12,029 bases of DNA, from contig CAZBUK010000103.1 of the NCBI GenBank assembly GCA_964495085.1, positions 1 to 12,029 of the forward strand, given 5' to 3'. The translations under genes were made by a program, and so were the position numbers. This DNA is from CAZBUK01 sp964495085. Its GTDB lineage: Bacteria > Bacteroidota > Ignavibacteria > T3Sed10-11. This document shows positions 1 through 5,638 of this stretch, in pieces. The number at the start of each line of letters is the position of its first letter. The first letter of the stretch is position 1. A model generated the notes under the pieces. The model was not told the origin of the DNA and did not search any database. It saw only the letters and a list, made by a program, of their open reading frames with translations.

Positions 1-97
1 CTAATTTCATAAGCTTCTGAAGTAATAAATCATACTGGACCCATATTTTGTGTATTGTAAAGTTATACCTTTTCCAATGCAATATTCCACTATATTC

Positions 98-163
98 ACT
101 TCGTCAATAATTATTTTGGACACCAATGATACTTCGTCAATAATTATTTTGGACACCAATGAT
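98..163. repeat. Perfect 33-bp tandem direct repeat, two copies
   Basis: Positions 98-130 and 131-163 are identical, with no spacer. Each copy begins ACTTCGTCAATAATTATTTT and ends GGACACCAATGAT. Iterated motifs of this kind occur as transposase-binding sites at the ends of some insertion sequences, but no transposase gene or terminal inverted repeat is seen here, so that origin is only a guess. Confidence 0.9.
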
Positions 164-260
164 ATAGAGAGGTGGATCTAAATCATCCCGGTTCCGATAC
201 ACGACGTAATTACCCTTTCTGTCGGGACACACGGCGCCGGCATGCAAAATTCCCCTATAA

Positions 261-289
261 TTGACTCTTTTTAAATTTTCCAGTATATT
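261..289 (+). promoter_or_regulatory. Sigma70-type promoter, likely for the tRNA-Gln array
   Basis: TTGACT at 261-266 and TATATT at 284-289 are separated by exactly 17 bases, close to the sigma70 consensus. The only genes downstream on this strand before prs are the tRNA-Gln and the GIY-YIG ORFs. A transcript from here would have a leader of about 200 nt before the mature tRNA, which is long for a tRNA gene, so a closer promoter cannot be excluded. Confidence 0.5.
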
Positions 290-426
290 TAAAGTTTATT
301 ATTACGGATTCTGTTCCGACACACCGCAAACGAGTATTCCATCAATAAGTGCGCTGAACCGGTAATAGACTCAGGTACCAGCCGAAGTATTCAATTGCAA
401 AGATCCTGACCGTACTCGCTTGACAC

Positions 427-493
427 TGGGGCGTAGTCCCGCCAAGTCGGGATATGGCACCCCTCCCTGGCGGGGCACCCGGAAGTTTTAGAT
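427..493 (+). pseudogene. Decayed tRNA-Gln copy upstream of the intact one
   Basis: Positions 427-435 (TGGGGCGTA) repeat the first nine bases of the real tRNA-Gln at 498-506. GCCAAGT at 441-447 repeats its D-arm, but extra bases lie on both sides. The next part, 456-485, closely matches the tRNA relics at 753-813 and 1067-1127, including a CCCC...GGGG hairpin at 460-475. The T arm (477-493) is degraded and no 3' acceptor strand remains, so this cannot fold as a tRNA. It appears to be an older duplicate. Confidence 0.6.
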
Positions 494-497
494 TTTT

Positions 498-569
498 TGG
501 GGCGTAGCCAAGTGGTAAGGCACCGGCCTTTGGAGCCGCTACTCGGAGGTTCGAATCCTCCCGCCCCAG
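498..569 (+). tRNA. trnQ: tRNA-Gln (anticodon UUG)
   Basis: The 72-nt sequence folds as a cloverleaf. The acceptor stem pairs TGGGGCG (498-504) with CGCCCCA (562-568), and the discriminator is G569. The D stem pairs GCC (507-509) with GGC (519-521). The anticodon arm is 523-539 with anticodon TTG at 530-532. The T stem pairs GGAGG (545-549) with CCTCC (557-561) around TTCGAAT. The outermost anticodon-stem pair is a C523-C539 mismatch. CCA is not encoded: the discriminator is followed by CGGG and then the ATG of a GIY-YIG ORF at 574. It is the only copy in the array with an intact acceptor stem, so it is probably the functional gene. Confidence 0.93.
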
Positions 570-573
570 CGGG

Positions 574-755
574 ATGGATAAATTTTATGTGTATGNNNNN
601 NNNNNNNNNNNNNNNNNNNNNNNNNNNNNNNNNNNNNNNNNNNNNNNNNNNNNNNNNNNNNNNNNNNNNNNNNNNNNNNNNNNNNNNNNNNNNNNCGCTA
701 CCTGAAAAGTTTGAAGAACGGACGAGCCTTTAAGGAGCTCATCAGTACAGTTTAG
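574..755 (+). CDS. GIY-YIG nuclease family protein, copy A (contains assembly gap)
   Basis: The first 22 bases from the ATG at 574 and the last 60 bases up to the TAG at 753-755 are visible; a run of 100 Ns lies between. The 55 bases 541-595 are identical to 785-839 of copy B, and 696-784 match 1010-1098 with four differences, so this is a second copy of the 83-residue GIY-YIG protein described at 818-1069. Copy B has 170 bases where this copy has 100 Ns, and a 170-base gap would restore a continuous frame. The only visible amino-acid difference is the last residue, Val instead of Ala. The start lies 4 nt after the tRNA-Gln discriminator base. The stop codon sits inside the next tRNA relic. 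The hidden part could carry differences. Confidence 0.7.
596..695. other. Assembly gap (100 Ns)
   Basis: A run of exactly 100 Ns, a typical placeholder for a gap of unknown size. It falls inside the first of two nearly identical repeat units, where short-read assembly would be expected to break. Comparison with the second unit predicts about 170 bases if one ordinary unit is present. Confidence 0.95.
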
Positions 756-813
756 CCAGGCAAGGCACCCCGCCCTGGCGGGGCACTCGGAGGTTCGAAT
801 CCTCCCGCCCCAG
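753..813 (+). pseudogene. Partial tRNA-Gln relic 1 (D arm to 3' end)
   Basis: The sequence begins TAGCC, matching U8-A9 and the D stem of the tRNA-Gln. It continues with a shortened D loop and GGC, then a perfect 7-bp hairpin (CCCCGCC 768-774, GGCGGGG 777-783) where the anticodon arm should be. The T arm and 3' acceptor strand (785-813) are identical to those of the real tRNA. The 5' acceptor strand is missing: the seven bases before TAGCC belong to the GIY-YIG ORF and cannot pair with CGCCCCA. It therefore should not yield a working tRNA. Confidence 0.75.
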
Positions 814-817
814 CGGG

Positions 818-1069
818 ATGGATAAATTTTATGTGTATGTCCTAGTAAGCCTCAAAGACGGTCGGTACTATATTGGAGCGACCAATAATCTCACCGATCG
901 CTTTGAGCGACATAACCAGGGTAGGGTTTCCGCAACAAAGAACAGACGACCGCTCAAGCTTGTATACTGCGAATCGTTTCGTTCCTGGGGAGAGGCACTC
1001 AGACGGGAGCGCTACCTGAAAAGTTTGAAGAACGGACGAGCCTTTAAGGAGCTCATCAGTACAGCTTAG
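818..1069 (+). CDS. GIY-YIG nuclease family protein, copy B
   Basis: This 83-residue protein is a single-domain GIY-YIG nuclease of the small YhbQ/UvrC-N-like type. The GIY strand appears as FYVYVL (4-9) and the YIG strand as RYYIG (16-20). Candidate catalytic residues are Tyr5 or Tyr7, Tyr18, Arg28 and His32, with Glu64 in the metal-binding position. The C-terminal helix around RERYLKSLKNGR (63-74) is typical of the group. There is no DNA-binding extension, so substrate choice cannot be read from the sequence. The ATG lies 4 nt after the 3' end of a tRNA-Gln relic. No ordinary ribosome binding site is present: the nearest GGAGG is 24 nt upstream and is paired in the T stem. The TAG stop is the first codon of the next relic. 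DNA cleavage is known for the family; a role in mobility of this unit is inferred from context. Confidence 0.9.
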   Translation: MDKFYVYVLVSLKDGRYYIGATNNLTDRFERHNQGRVSATKNRRPLKLVYCESFRSWGEALRRERYLKSLKNGRAFKELISTA

Positions 1070-1127
1070 CCAGGTAAGGCACCCCGCCTTGGCGGGGTAC
1101 TCGGAGGTTCGAATCCTCCCGCCCCAG
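1067..1127 (+). pseudogene. Partial tRNA-Gln relic 2
   Basis: This has the same layout as relic 1, 314 bases downstream. It has TAGCC, a shortened D arm, a 7-bp hairpin (1082-1088 with 1091-1097), and a T arm plus 3' acceptor strand (1099-1127) identical to the real tRNA-Gln. It differs from relic 1 only by C-to-T changes in the D loop, the hairpin loop and just after the hairpin, none of which breaks the hairpin stem. The 5' acceptor strand is again replaced by the end of a GIY-YIG ORF. Confidence 0.75.
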
Positions 1128-1131
1128 CGGG

Positions 1132-1206
1132 ATGGATAAATTTTATGTTTACGTCCGGGTAAGTTTCAAAGACATACTACACATCATCAGTTGTTGTTCA
1201 CACTGA
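1132..1206 (+). pseudogene. Truncated GIY-YIG ORF, copy C
   Basis: The start ATG lies 4 nt after relic 2, as in copies A and B. The first 14 codons read MDKFYVYVRVSFKD and match copy B with two changes (Leu9Arg, Leu12Phe). Similarity to copy B stops after position 1173. The frame then runs through ten unrelated codons to TGA at 1204-1206. The YIG strand and all later catalytic residues are missing, so it cannot be an active nuclease. It marks the end of the array next to prs and is more diverged than A is from B. Confidence 0.8.
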
Positions 1207-1219
1207 TGCAAGTGTCCGA

Positions 1220-1241
1220 TCATCCCGATACGACGGGATGA
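1220..1241. other. 8-bp inverted repeat before prs
   Basis: TCATCCCG (1220-1227) pairs perfectly with CGGGATGA (1234-1241) around a 6-base loop. No T-run follows, so it is not a standard intrinsic terminator. It lies 36 bases upstream of the prs start and could be a leader hairpin or a protein-binding site. Confidence 0.35.
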
Positions 1242-1277
1242 GGCGAAATTCTCGAATATCAGCGACAGGGTAACTGC

Positions 1278-2213
1278 GTGAAAATATTCTCAGGAAGAGC
1301 AAATCGCCCGCTTGCAGAAAGTATCGCTCGTGAAGCGGGTACGAAACTCGGCGAGTGCGATATCCGAAATTTCAGCGACGGTGAGATTTGGGTGAAGTAC
1401 ACGGAAAACATCCGTGGATCGGATGTGTACATCATCCAACCGACTCACCCGCCGGCCGAGAATCTCATCGAATTGCTCATGCTCCTCGATGCGGCAAAAC
1501 GCTCGTCATCCCGCCGGGTTACCGCCGTCATTCCCTATTTCGGTTACGCAAGACAGGACAGGAAAGACCAGCCGAGGGTATCAATCAGCGCAAAACTCTG
1601 CGCCAATCTAATCACCACAGCCGGCGCAGACAGAGTGCTCACCATGGATCTGCATGCGCCGCAGATACAGGGTTTCTTCGATATACCCTTCGATCACCTC
1701 TACTCATCGGCGGTTTTCATCCCATACTTCAGACAACTCGATATTGCGAATCTTTCAGTCGCATCCCCCGACGTCGGGGGCTTACGCCTTGCCCGTTCGT
1801 ACGCCAAACGGCTGAACGGAGACCTCATCCTGATCGATAAACGCAGGCCGAACCCGAATGTCGCCGAGGTCATGAACATTGTAGGTGTCGTCAAGGACCG
1901 TAACATCCTGATCATCGACGATCTGATCGATACCGCCGGCACCTTTACCGGAGCGGTCGCCGCGCTGAAGAAGGCAGGCGCAAACGAGATCTTCGGAGCA
2001 TGCACGCATCCGATCTTGTCCGGAAATGCGATCGAGAGGCTGAACAATTCCGAGTTGAAGCAGCTCATCGTGACTGATACGGTCCCTTCCAAGCCGGGAT
2101 CCGACAAAATAATAACGCGCTCGGTAGCAAAAATATTCGCCGAAGCGATTATCCGGACGCATAACAACGAATCCATTAGTTCGCTCTTCGATATTGACAA
2201 AGATAAACTATAG
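1278..2213 (+). CDS. prs: Ribose-phosphate pyrophosphokinase (PRPP synthetase)
   Basis: The enzyme makes 5-phosphoribosyl-1-pyrophosphate from ribose 5-phosphate and ATP, the precursor of purines, pyrimidines, NAD, histidine and tryptophan. The 311 residues match the usual class I length of about 310-320. Visible family motifs are FSDGEI (32-37), YFGYARQDRK (87-96), MDLHAPQIQGFF (123-134), the flexible catalytic loop around DKRRP (187-191), and the PRPP-binding loop IIDDLIDTAGT (212-222). The start is GTG: translation from it gives MKIFSGRAN, the expected N-terminus, and an AGGG lies about 7 bases upstream. It is the first gene of a same-strand block, 21 bases before rplY. In many bacteria prs, the L25 gene and pth are adjacent, which supports the assignment. 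Confidence 0.96.
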   Translation: MKIFSGRANRPLAESIAREAGTKLGECDIRNFSDGEIWVKYTENIRGSDVYIIQPTHPPAENLIELLMLLDAAKRSSSRRVTAVIPYFGYARQDRKDQPRVSISAKLCANLITTAGADRVLTMDLHAPQIQGFFDIPFDHLYSSAVFIPYFRQLDIANLSVASPDVGGLRLARSYAKRLNGDLILIDKRRPNPNVAEVMNIVGVVKDRNILIIDDLIDTAGTFTGAVAALKKAGANEIFGACTHPILSGNAIERLNNSELKQLIVTDTVPSKPGSDKIITRSVAKIFAEAIIRTHNNESISSLFDIDKDKL

Positions 2214-2234
2214 TAACATCACCAAGGAGTAACA

Positions 2235-2894
2235 ATGTCTGAAATAATTCTCGAAGCCCAAATCCGAAAAGATCGGGCGAAAAAAGCTAAACAGATCCGG
2301 AGGGAAGGTTCTATTCCCGGCATCTTCTACGGGCATGGCGAGGAAAGCATCCCGGTGCAAACCTCACTGAACCAGTTGCGTCCGCTCGTGTATACCAGCG
2401 ACACCCATATCATAGACCTGCAGCTGGACGACGGATCCAGGAAGACCTGCATTATCCGCGACATTCAGTTCGATCCCGTGTCCGATGCGATAGTCCATTT
2501 CGATCTGCTTGCACTGAAGGCCGATGTAAAAGTCAGCATCGAGGTGCCTCTTGTCCTGACGGGAACTGCAAAAGGCGTCAAAGAAGGGGGTCTTGTCCAG
2601 CAAATTCTGCACCGGCTGGAAGTGAAATGTCTTCCACGATACATCCCCGAGCATATCGATATCGACATCACCGATCTTGCAATCGGCGACTCTATTCACG
2701 TCAGTGCAGTGAAAATCGATGAAGTTGAAATACTCGAGAGTGAGGATTCGACTATCGTCGCCGTCGTACCGCCGACAGTCATGAAAGAACCCGAACCCGT
2801 CGTAGAAGCAGGTCTCGAGGAACCGGCGGAACCTGAAGTTGTCGGACGCGGCAAGAAGGAAGATCAGGAAGAAGCTGAGGGCAAAGAGAAATAA
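2235..2894 (+). CDS. rplY: 50S ribosomal protein L25/TL5 (CTC family)
   Basis: This is a bL25 protein that binds 5S rRNA in the large ribosomal subunit. At 219 residues it is the long TL5/CTC form. An N-terminal L25 domain (about 5-95, with GSIPGIFYG at 25-33) is followed by a beta-rich C-terminal domain (about 100-180, with TGTAKGVKEGG in its first strands). Residues from about 185 to the end form a charged, mostly acidic tail rich in Glu and Pro, probably disordered. AAGGAG ends 6 bases before the ATG, a strong ribosome binding site. It lies 21 bases after prs and 11 before pth, suggesting co-transcription. Confidence 0.95.
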   Translation: MSEIILEAQIRKDRAKKAKQIRREGSIPGIFYGHGEESIPVQTSLNQLRPLVYTSDTHIIDLQLDDGSRKTCIIRDIQFDPVSDAIVHFDLLALKADVKVSIEVPLVLTGTAKGVKEGGLVQQILHRLEVKCLPRYIPEHIDIDITDLAIGDSIHVSAVKIDEVEILESEDSTIVAVVPPTVMKEPEPVVEAGLEEPAEPEVVGRGKKEDQEEAEGKEK

Positions 2895-2905
2895 ATCAGA
2901 TCCGC

Positions 2906-3511
2906 ATGCTTATTGCCGGACTGGGAAATCCCGGCTCCTCGTATGCTGCAACGAGACATAATGCCGGATTCATCCTCATCGACCGGCTATCGGAAAAACT
3001 GAGGGCGACCGACGTTCGGAATGCACGGCGCTACTTGCTCCGGAAAGCAAACTACCGCGGACTACAGTTATTCCTGCTGCTCCCAATGATGTATATGAAC
3101 CGCAGCGGGATCCCGATAGCCGAAGTCGCCTTGGAGTACGGATTATCAGCCGGAGAGCTCCTTATCGCTTACGACGATTTTCAACTCCCGCTGGGAAGGA
3201 TCAGACTGAGGAAGACCGGGACCGACGGCGGACACAACGGTATGGCTTCGATCATCGGAGAACTCGGAACGGAAGACATTCCCCGGCTACGGTTGGGAAT
3301 ATTCACCGAAACGGAATTCGAAAAGTACGAGACACCCGCCGATTTTGTCTTGTCTCCCTTTACACCGGGAGAGATACCGGCGGTACATACAATGGCAGAG
3401 CGCGGCATCGATGCAATTCTGACGACACTGACGGAGGGTATCGATAAGGCGATGACCATTTTCAATAAAGCAAACGATAAACCAGAAAATCCGGAAATCG
3501 ATAAGGAGTAA
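2906..3511 (+). CDS. pth: Peptidyl-tRNA hydrolase
   Basis: The enzyme cleaves the ester bond of peptidyl-tRNA released by stalled ribosomes, recycling tRNA in the cytoplasm. The 201-residue length fits bacterial Pth. Key residues are present: Asn8 in GLGNPG (5-10), the catalytic His18 in TRHNAG (16-21), Asn65 in YMNRSG (63-68), Asp90 in AYDDFQLP (88-95), and Asn111 in GGHNG (108-112). These match E. coli Asn10, His20, Asn68, Asp93 and Asn114. The start has only a poor ribosome binding site and lies 11 bases after rplY, so translation may depend on coupling. The C-terminal 15 residues are a charged extension. The end of the gene carries the AAGGAG ribosome binding site of hppA. Confidence 0.96.
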   Translation: MLIAGLGNPGSSYAATRHNAGFILIDRLSEKLRATDVRNARRYLLRKANYRGLQLFLLLPMMYMNRSGIPIAEVALEYGLSAGELLIAYDDFQLPLGRIRLRKTGTDGGHNGMASIIGELGTEDIPRLRLGIFTETEFEKYETPADFVLSPFTPGEIPAVHTMAERGIDAILTTLTEGIDKAMTIFNKANDKPENPEIDKE

Positions 3512-3513
3512 CG

Positions 3514-5574
3514 ATGGAACAGTATCTCATCTTGGCGCCGGTCTTCGGCGGAATCGGACTAATAATAGCACTGCTCCTCTATTTATTCATTAAACGACAG
3601 CCCGTCGGCTCCGACATCATGAAGGATATTGCCGACCAGATTCATCTCGGTGCGATGACATTCCTTCGACGGGAATACACGGTTTTGGCGGTATTCGTTA
3701 CTATTGTATTTATCCTGCTGGGTCTGTCCATCGGGTGGTCGACCGCAGCGGCGTTTATCTCCGGCGCTTTTTGCTCGGCGCTTGCGGGATTGTTCGGCAT
3801 GAAAGCCGCAACCAAAGCGAACGTGCGGACTACCGAAGCTGCGCGCGCCGAAGGACAGAGTAAAGCGCTCACCATCGCCTTCTACGGAGGATCGGTGATG
3901 GGCTTATCCGTCGCAAGTCTGGGCTTGTTCGGAGTCGGCATCTTCTTTCTGCTGTACGGAGAACCCGAAACCGCCCGGATCATCAACGGATTTGCAATGG
4001 GCGCAAGCTCCATAGCGTTATTCGCGCGTGTGGGCGGCGGCATCTATACCAAGTCTGCCGACGTCGGCGCCGATCTCGTCGGAAAGGTTGAAGCGGGTAT
4101 TCCCGAAGACGATCCGAGAAATCCGGCTGTCATCGCGGACAATGTCGGCGACAACGTGGGCGACGTCGCGGGCATGGGGGCGGATATCTTCGAATCCTAC
4201 GTCGGATCGATCATCGCCGCGATCGCGATCGCCGCGACATCGACGACGGCGGTTATTATGGAAATGGCGTCCTCCGGATTAAATCTGAGCGCCCTCAGCG
4301 GAGAAGCGCTCGATACCGCCGTCGAAGGAGTCCGGCTCTCGCTCATGGCATTACCCCTCCTGATTGTGATGGCAGGTCTCATCGCTTCATTGATAGGCAT
4401 CGCATCAATTAAAGTTTTGAAAAATCTGGATCCGGCGGCGGTGCTCAGATATTCAACGTTCTTCAGCAATGCCCTTTTGCTCGTCTTCGCATATATCCTG
4501 GTCACCGCGCTCGACATGTCGAACAACGTATTCTTCGCGGTGCTTGCCGGCGCGCTCGCCGGAACGCTCATCGGCCTGTCGACCGAATACTACACGGCCG
4601 GCAAACCGATCAGGACGATAGCGAATGCGAGCAAAACGGGGGTCGCAACCAACATCATCCGGGGATTCGCCATAGGCATGGAGAGTGTCATCGTTCCGCT
4701 CCTCCTCATCTGTGCCGCGATATATGTCGCATACGAAGTTGCGTTCCTCTACGGCATAGCCGTCGCTGCGGTCGGCATGCTCGCTACGGTGGGCATTACG
4801 ATGTCGGTCGATGCCTACGGTCCGATCGCCGACAACGCGGGAGGTATCTCCGAGATGGCGGGACTCGGCCCTCAAGTCCGTGCGATCACCGACCGGCTCG
4901 ATTCGCTCGGCAACACCACGGCTGCCATCGGCAAAGGATTCGCGATAGGCTCCGCCGCACTCACCGCGCTCGCCCTCTACGCCGCATACACCAACGCGGT
5001 GGCGCATGGCGGACCGGATATGGTAATCAATCTGATTTCCCCTACCGTTGTAATCGGTCTATTCTTAGGAGGCATCATTCCGTTCGCCGTCGCATCGTTG
5101 ACGATGACGTCGGTCGGAAAAGCGGCGTTCAGCATGGTCGAGGAAGTTCGACGCCAGTTTAGGGAGATACCGGGATTGATGGAAGGAAAGGCGAAACCGG
5201 ATACGGCGCGCTGCGTCGATATCAGCGCGTCCGCAGCTCTGCGTGAAATGATCGTTCCGGGCTTGGTCGCCGTGCTGGCCCCGGTTATCGTCGGGTTTAC
5301 GCTCGGGCCCGAGGCGCTCGGCGGCATGCTCGGCGGCGCAACGCTGACCGGCGTTCTCCTGGCGTTGATGATGGCGAATTCGGGGGGCGCATGGGACAAT
5401 GCGAAGAAATATATCGAAGCGGGAAATCTCGGCGGGAAAGGCTCCGATGTTCATAAAGCCGCCGTCGTCGGAGATACGGTCGGCGATCCCTTTAAAGATA
5501 CATCGGGTCCATCGATGAATATACTCATCAAACTTATGGCAGTCGTATCGCTGGTGATAGCGCCGCTGCTGTAA
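3514..5574 (+). CDS. hppA: Membrane-bound pyrophosphatase, K+-dependent, probably Na+-pumping
   Basis: This integral membrane protein uses pyrophosphate hydrolysis to pump Na+ and/or H+ across the cytoplasmic membrane. The 686 residues contain many hydrophobic segments, as expected for the 16-helix family. The substrate-binding motif DVGADLVGKVE (183-193) is followed by the Asp-rich ADNVGDNVGD (208-217); the second Asp-rich cluster GDTVGDPFKD is at 653-662. Ala470 and Gly473 in GNTTAAIGKG (466-475) are the residues of the K+-dependent subfamily; K+-independent enzymes have Lys and Thr there. Glu227 in DIFESY (224-229) is placed as in Na+-pumping members such as those of Thermotoga and Methanosarcina, so Na+ transport is inferred. 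AAGGAG lies inside the end of pth and only 2 bases separate the genes, indicating coupled translation. It could remove pyrophosphate made by biosynthesis while saving energy. Confidence 0.96.
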   Translation: MEQYLILAPVFGGIGLIIALLLYLFIKRQPVGSDIMKDIADQIHLGAMTFLRREYTVLAVFVTIVFILLGLSIGWSTAAAFISGAFCSALAGLFGMKAATKANVRTTEAARAEGQSKALTIAFYGGSVMGLSVASLGLFGVGIFFLLYGEPETARIINGFAMGASSIALFARVGGGIYTKSADVGADLVGKVEAGIPEDDPRNPAVIADNVGDNVGDVAGMGADIFESYVGSIIAAIAIAATSTTAVIMEMASSGLNLSALSGEALDTAVEGVRLSLMALPLLIVMAGLIASLIGIASIKVLKNLDPAAVLRYSTFFSNALLLVFAYILVTALDMSNNVFFAVLAGALAGTLIGLSTEYYTAGKPIRTIANASKTGVATNIIRGFAIGMESVIVPLLLICAAIYVAYEVAFLYGIAVAAVGMLATVGITMSVDAYGPIADNAGGISEMAGLGPQVRAITDRLDSLGNTTAAIGKGFAIGSAALTALALYAAYTNAVAHGGPDMVINLISPTVVIGLFLGGIIPFAVASLTMTSVGKAAFSMVEEVRRQFREIPGLMEGKAKPDTARCVDISASAALREMIVPGLVAVLAPVIVGFTLGPEALGGMLGGATLTGVLLALMMANSGGAWDNAKKYIEAGNLGGKGSDVHKAAVVGDTVGDPFKDTSGPSMNILIKLMAVVSLVIAPLL

Positions 5575-5638
5575 TGACAGTATTATTGGAAAATAATCGG
5601 AACACATCGACTCACATAAAGGAGGTGCAGGCATAGCT

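Larger units (their letters stand above)
1..426. other. AT-rich gene-free region
   Basis: No open reading frame of convincing length or composition is seen on either strand, and the base composition is more AT-rich than the coding part of the window. It contains a 33-bp tandem duplication (98-163) and a promoter-like sequence (261-289), listed separately. The end of a neighbouring gene is not recognisable at position 1. Confidence 0.6.

Noticed and set aside
98..163. CRISPR-like repeat
   Set aside because: The two 33-bp copies are directly adjacent with no spacer, and no further copies or cas genes are seen.
420..456. Promoter with TTGACA at 420-425
   Set aside because: The -35 box is perfect, but no acceptable -10 box lies 16-18 bases downstream; the region there is the GC-rich tRNA relic.
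497..733. Open frame running through the tRNA-Gln and the N gap
   Set aside because: It reads the tRNA itself as protein and passes through unknown bases; its frame differs from that of the GIY-YIG ORF starting at 574. The stretch GSNPPAP is simply the translated T arm.
753..813. Second functional tRNA gene (likewise 1067-1127)
   Set aside because: The T arm and 3' acceptor strand are perfect, but the 5' acceptor strand is absent and the anticodon arm is replaced by a tight 7-bp hairpin, so no mature tRNA is expected.
4453..5007. Minus-strand open frame opposite hppA (184 codons)
   Set aside because: It is an Arg/Asp/Glu-rich shadow translation opposite hydrophobic helices of the pyrophosphatase, with no independent support.
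5575..5638. S6:S18-binding autoregulatory leader of rpsF
   Set aside because: The leader has a weak AT hairpin (5582-5597) but I could not find the CCG-bulge structure described for this motif; a covariance-model search would settle it.
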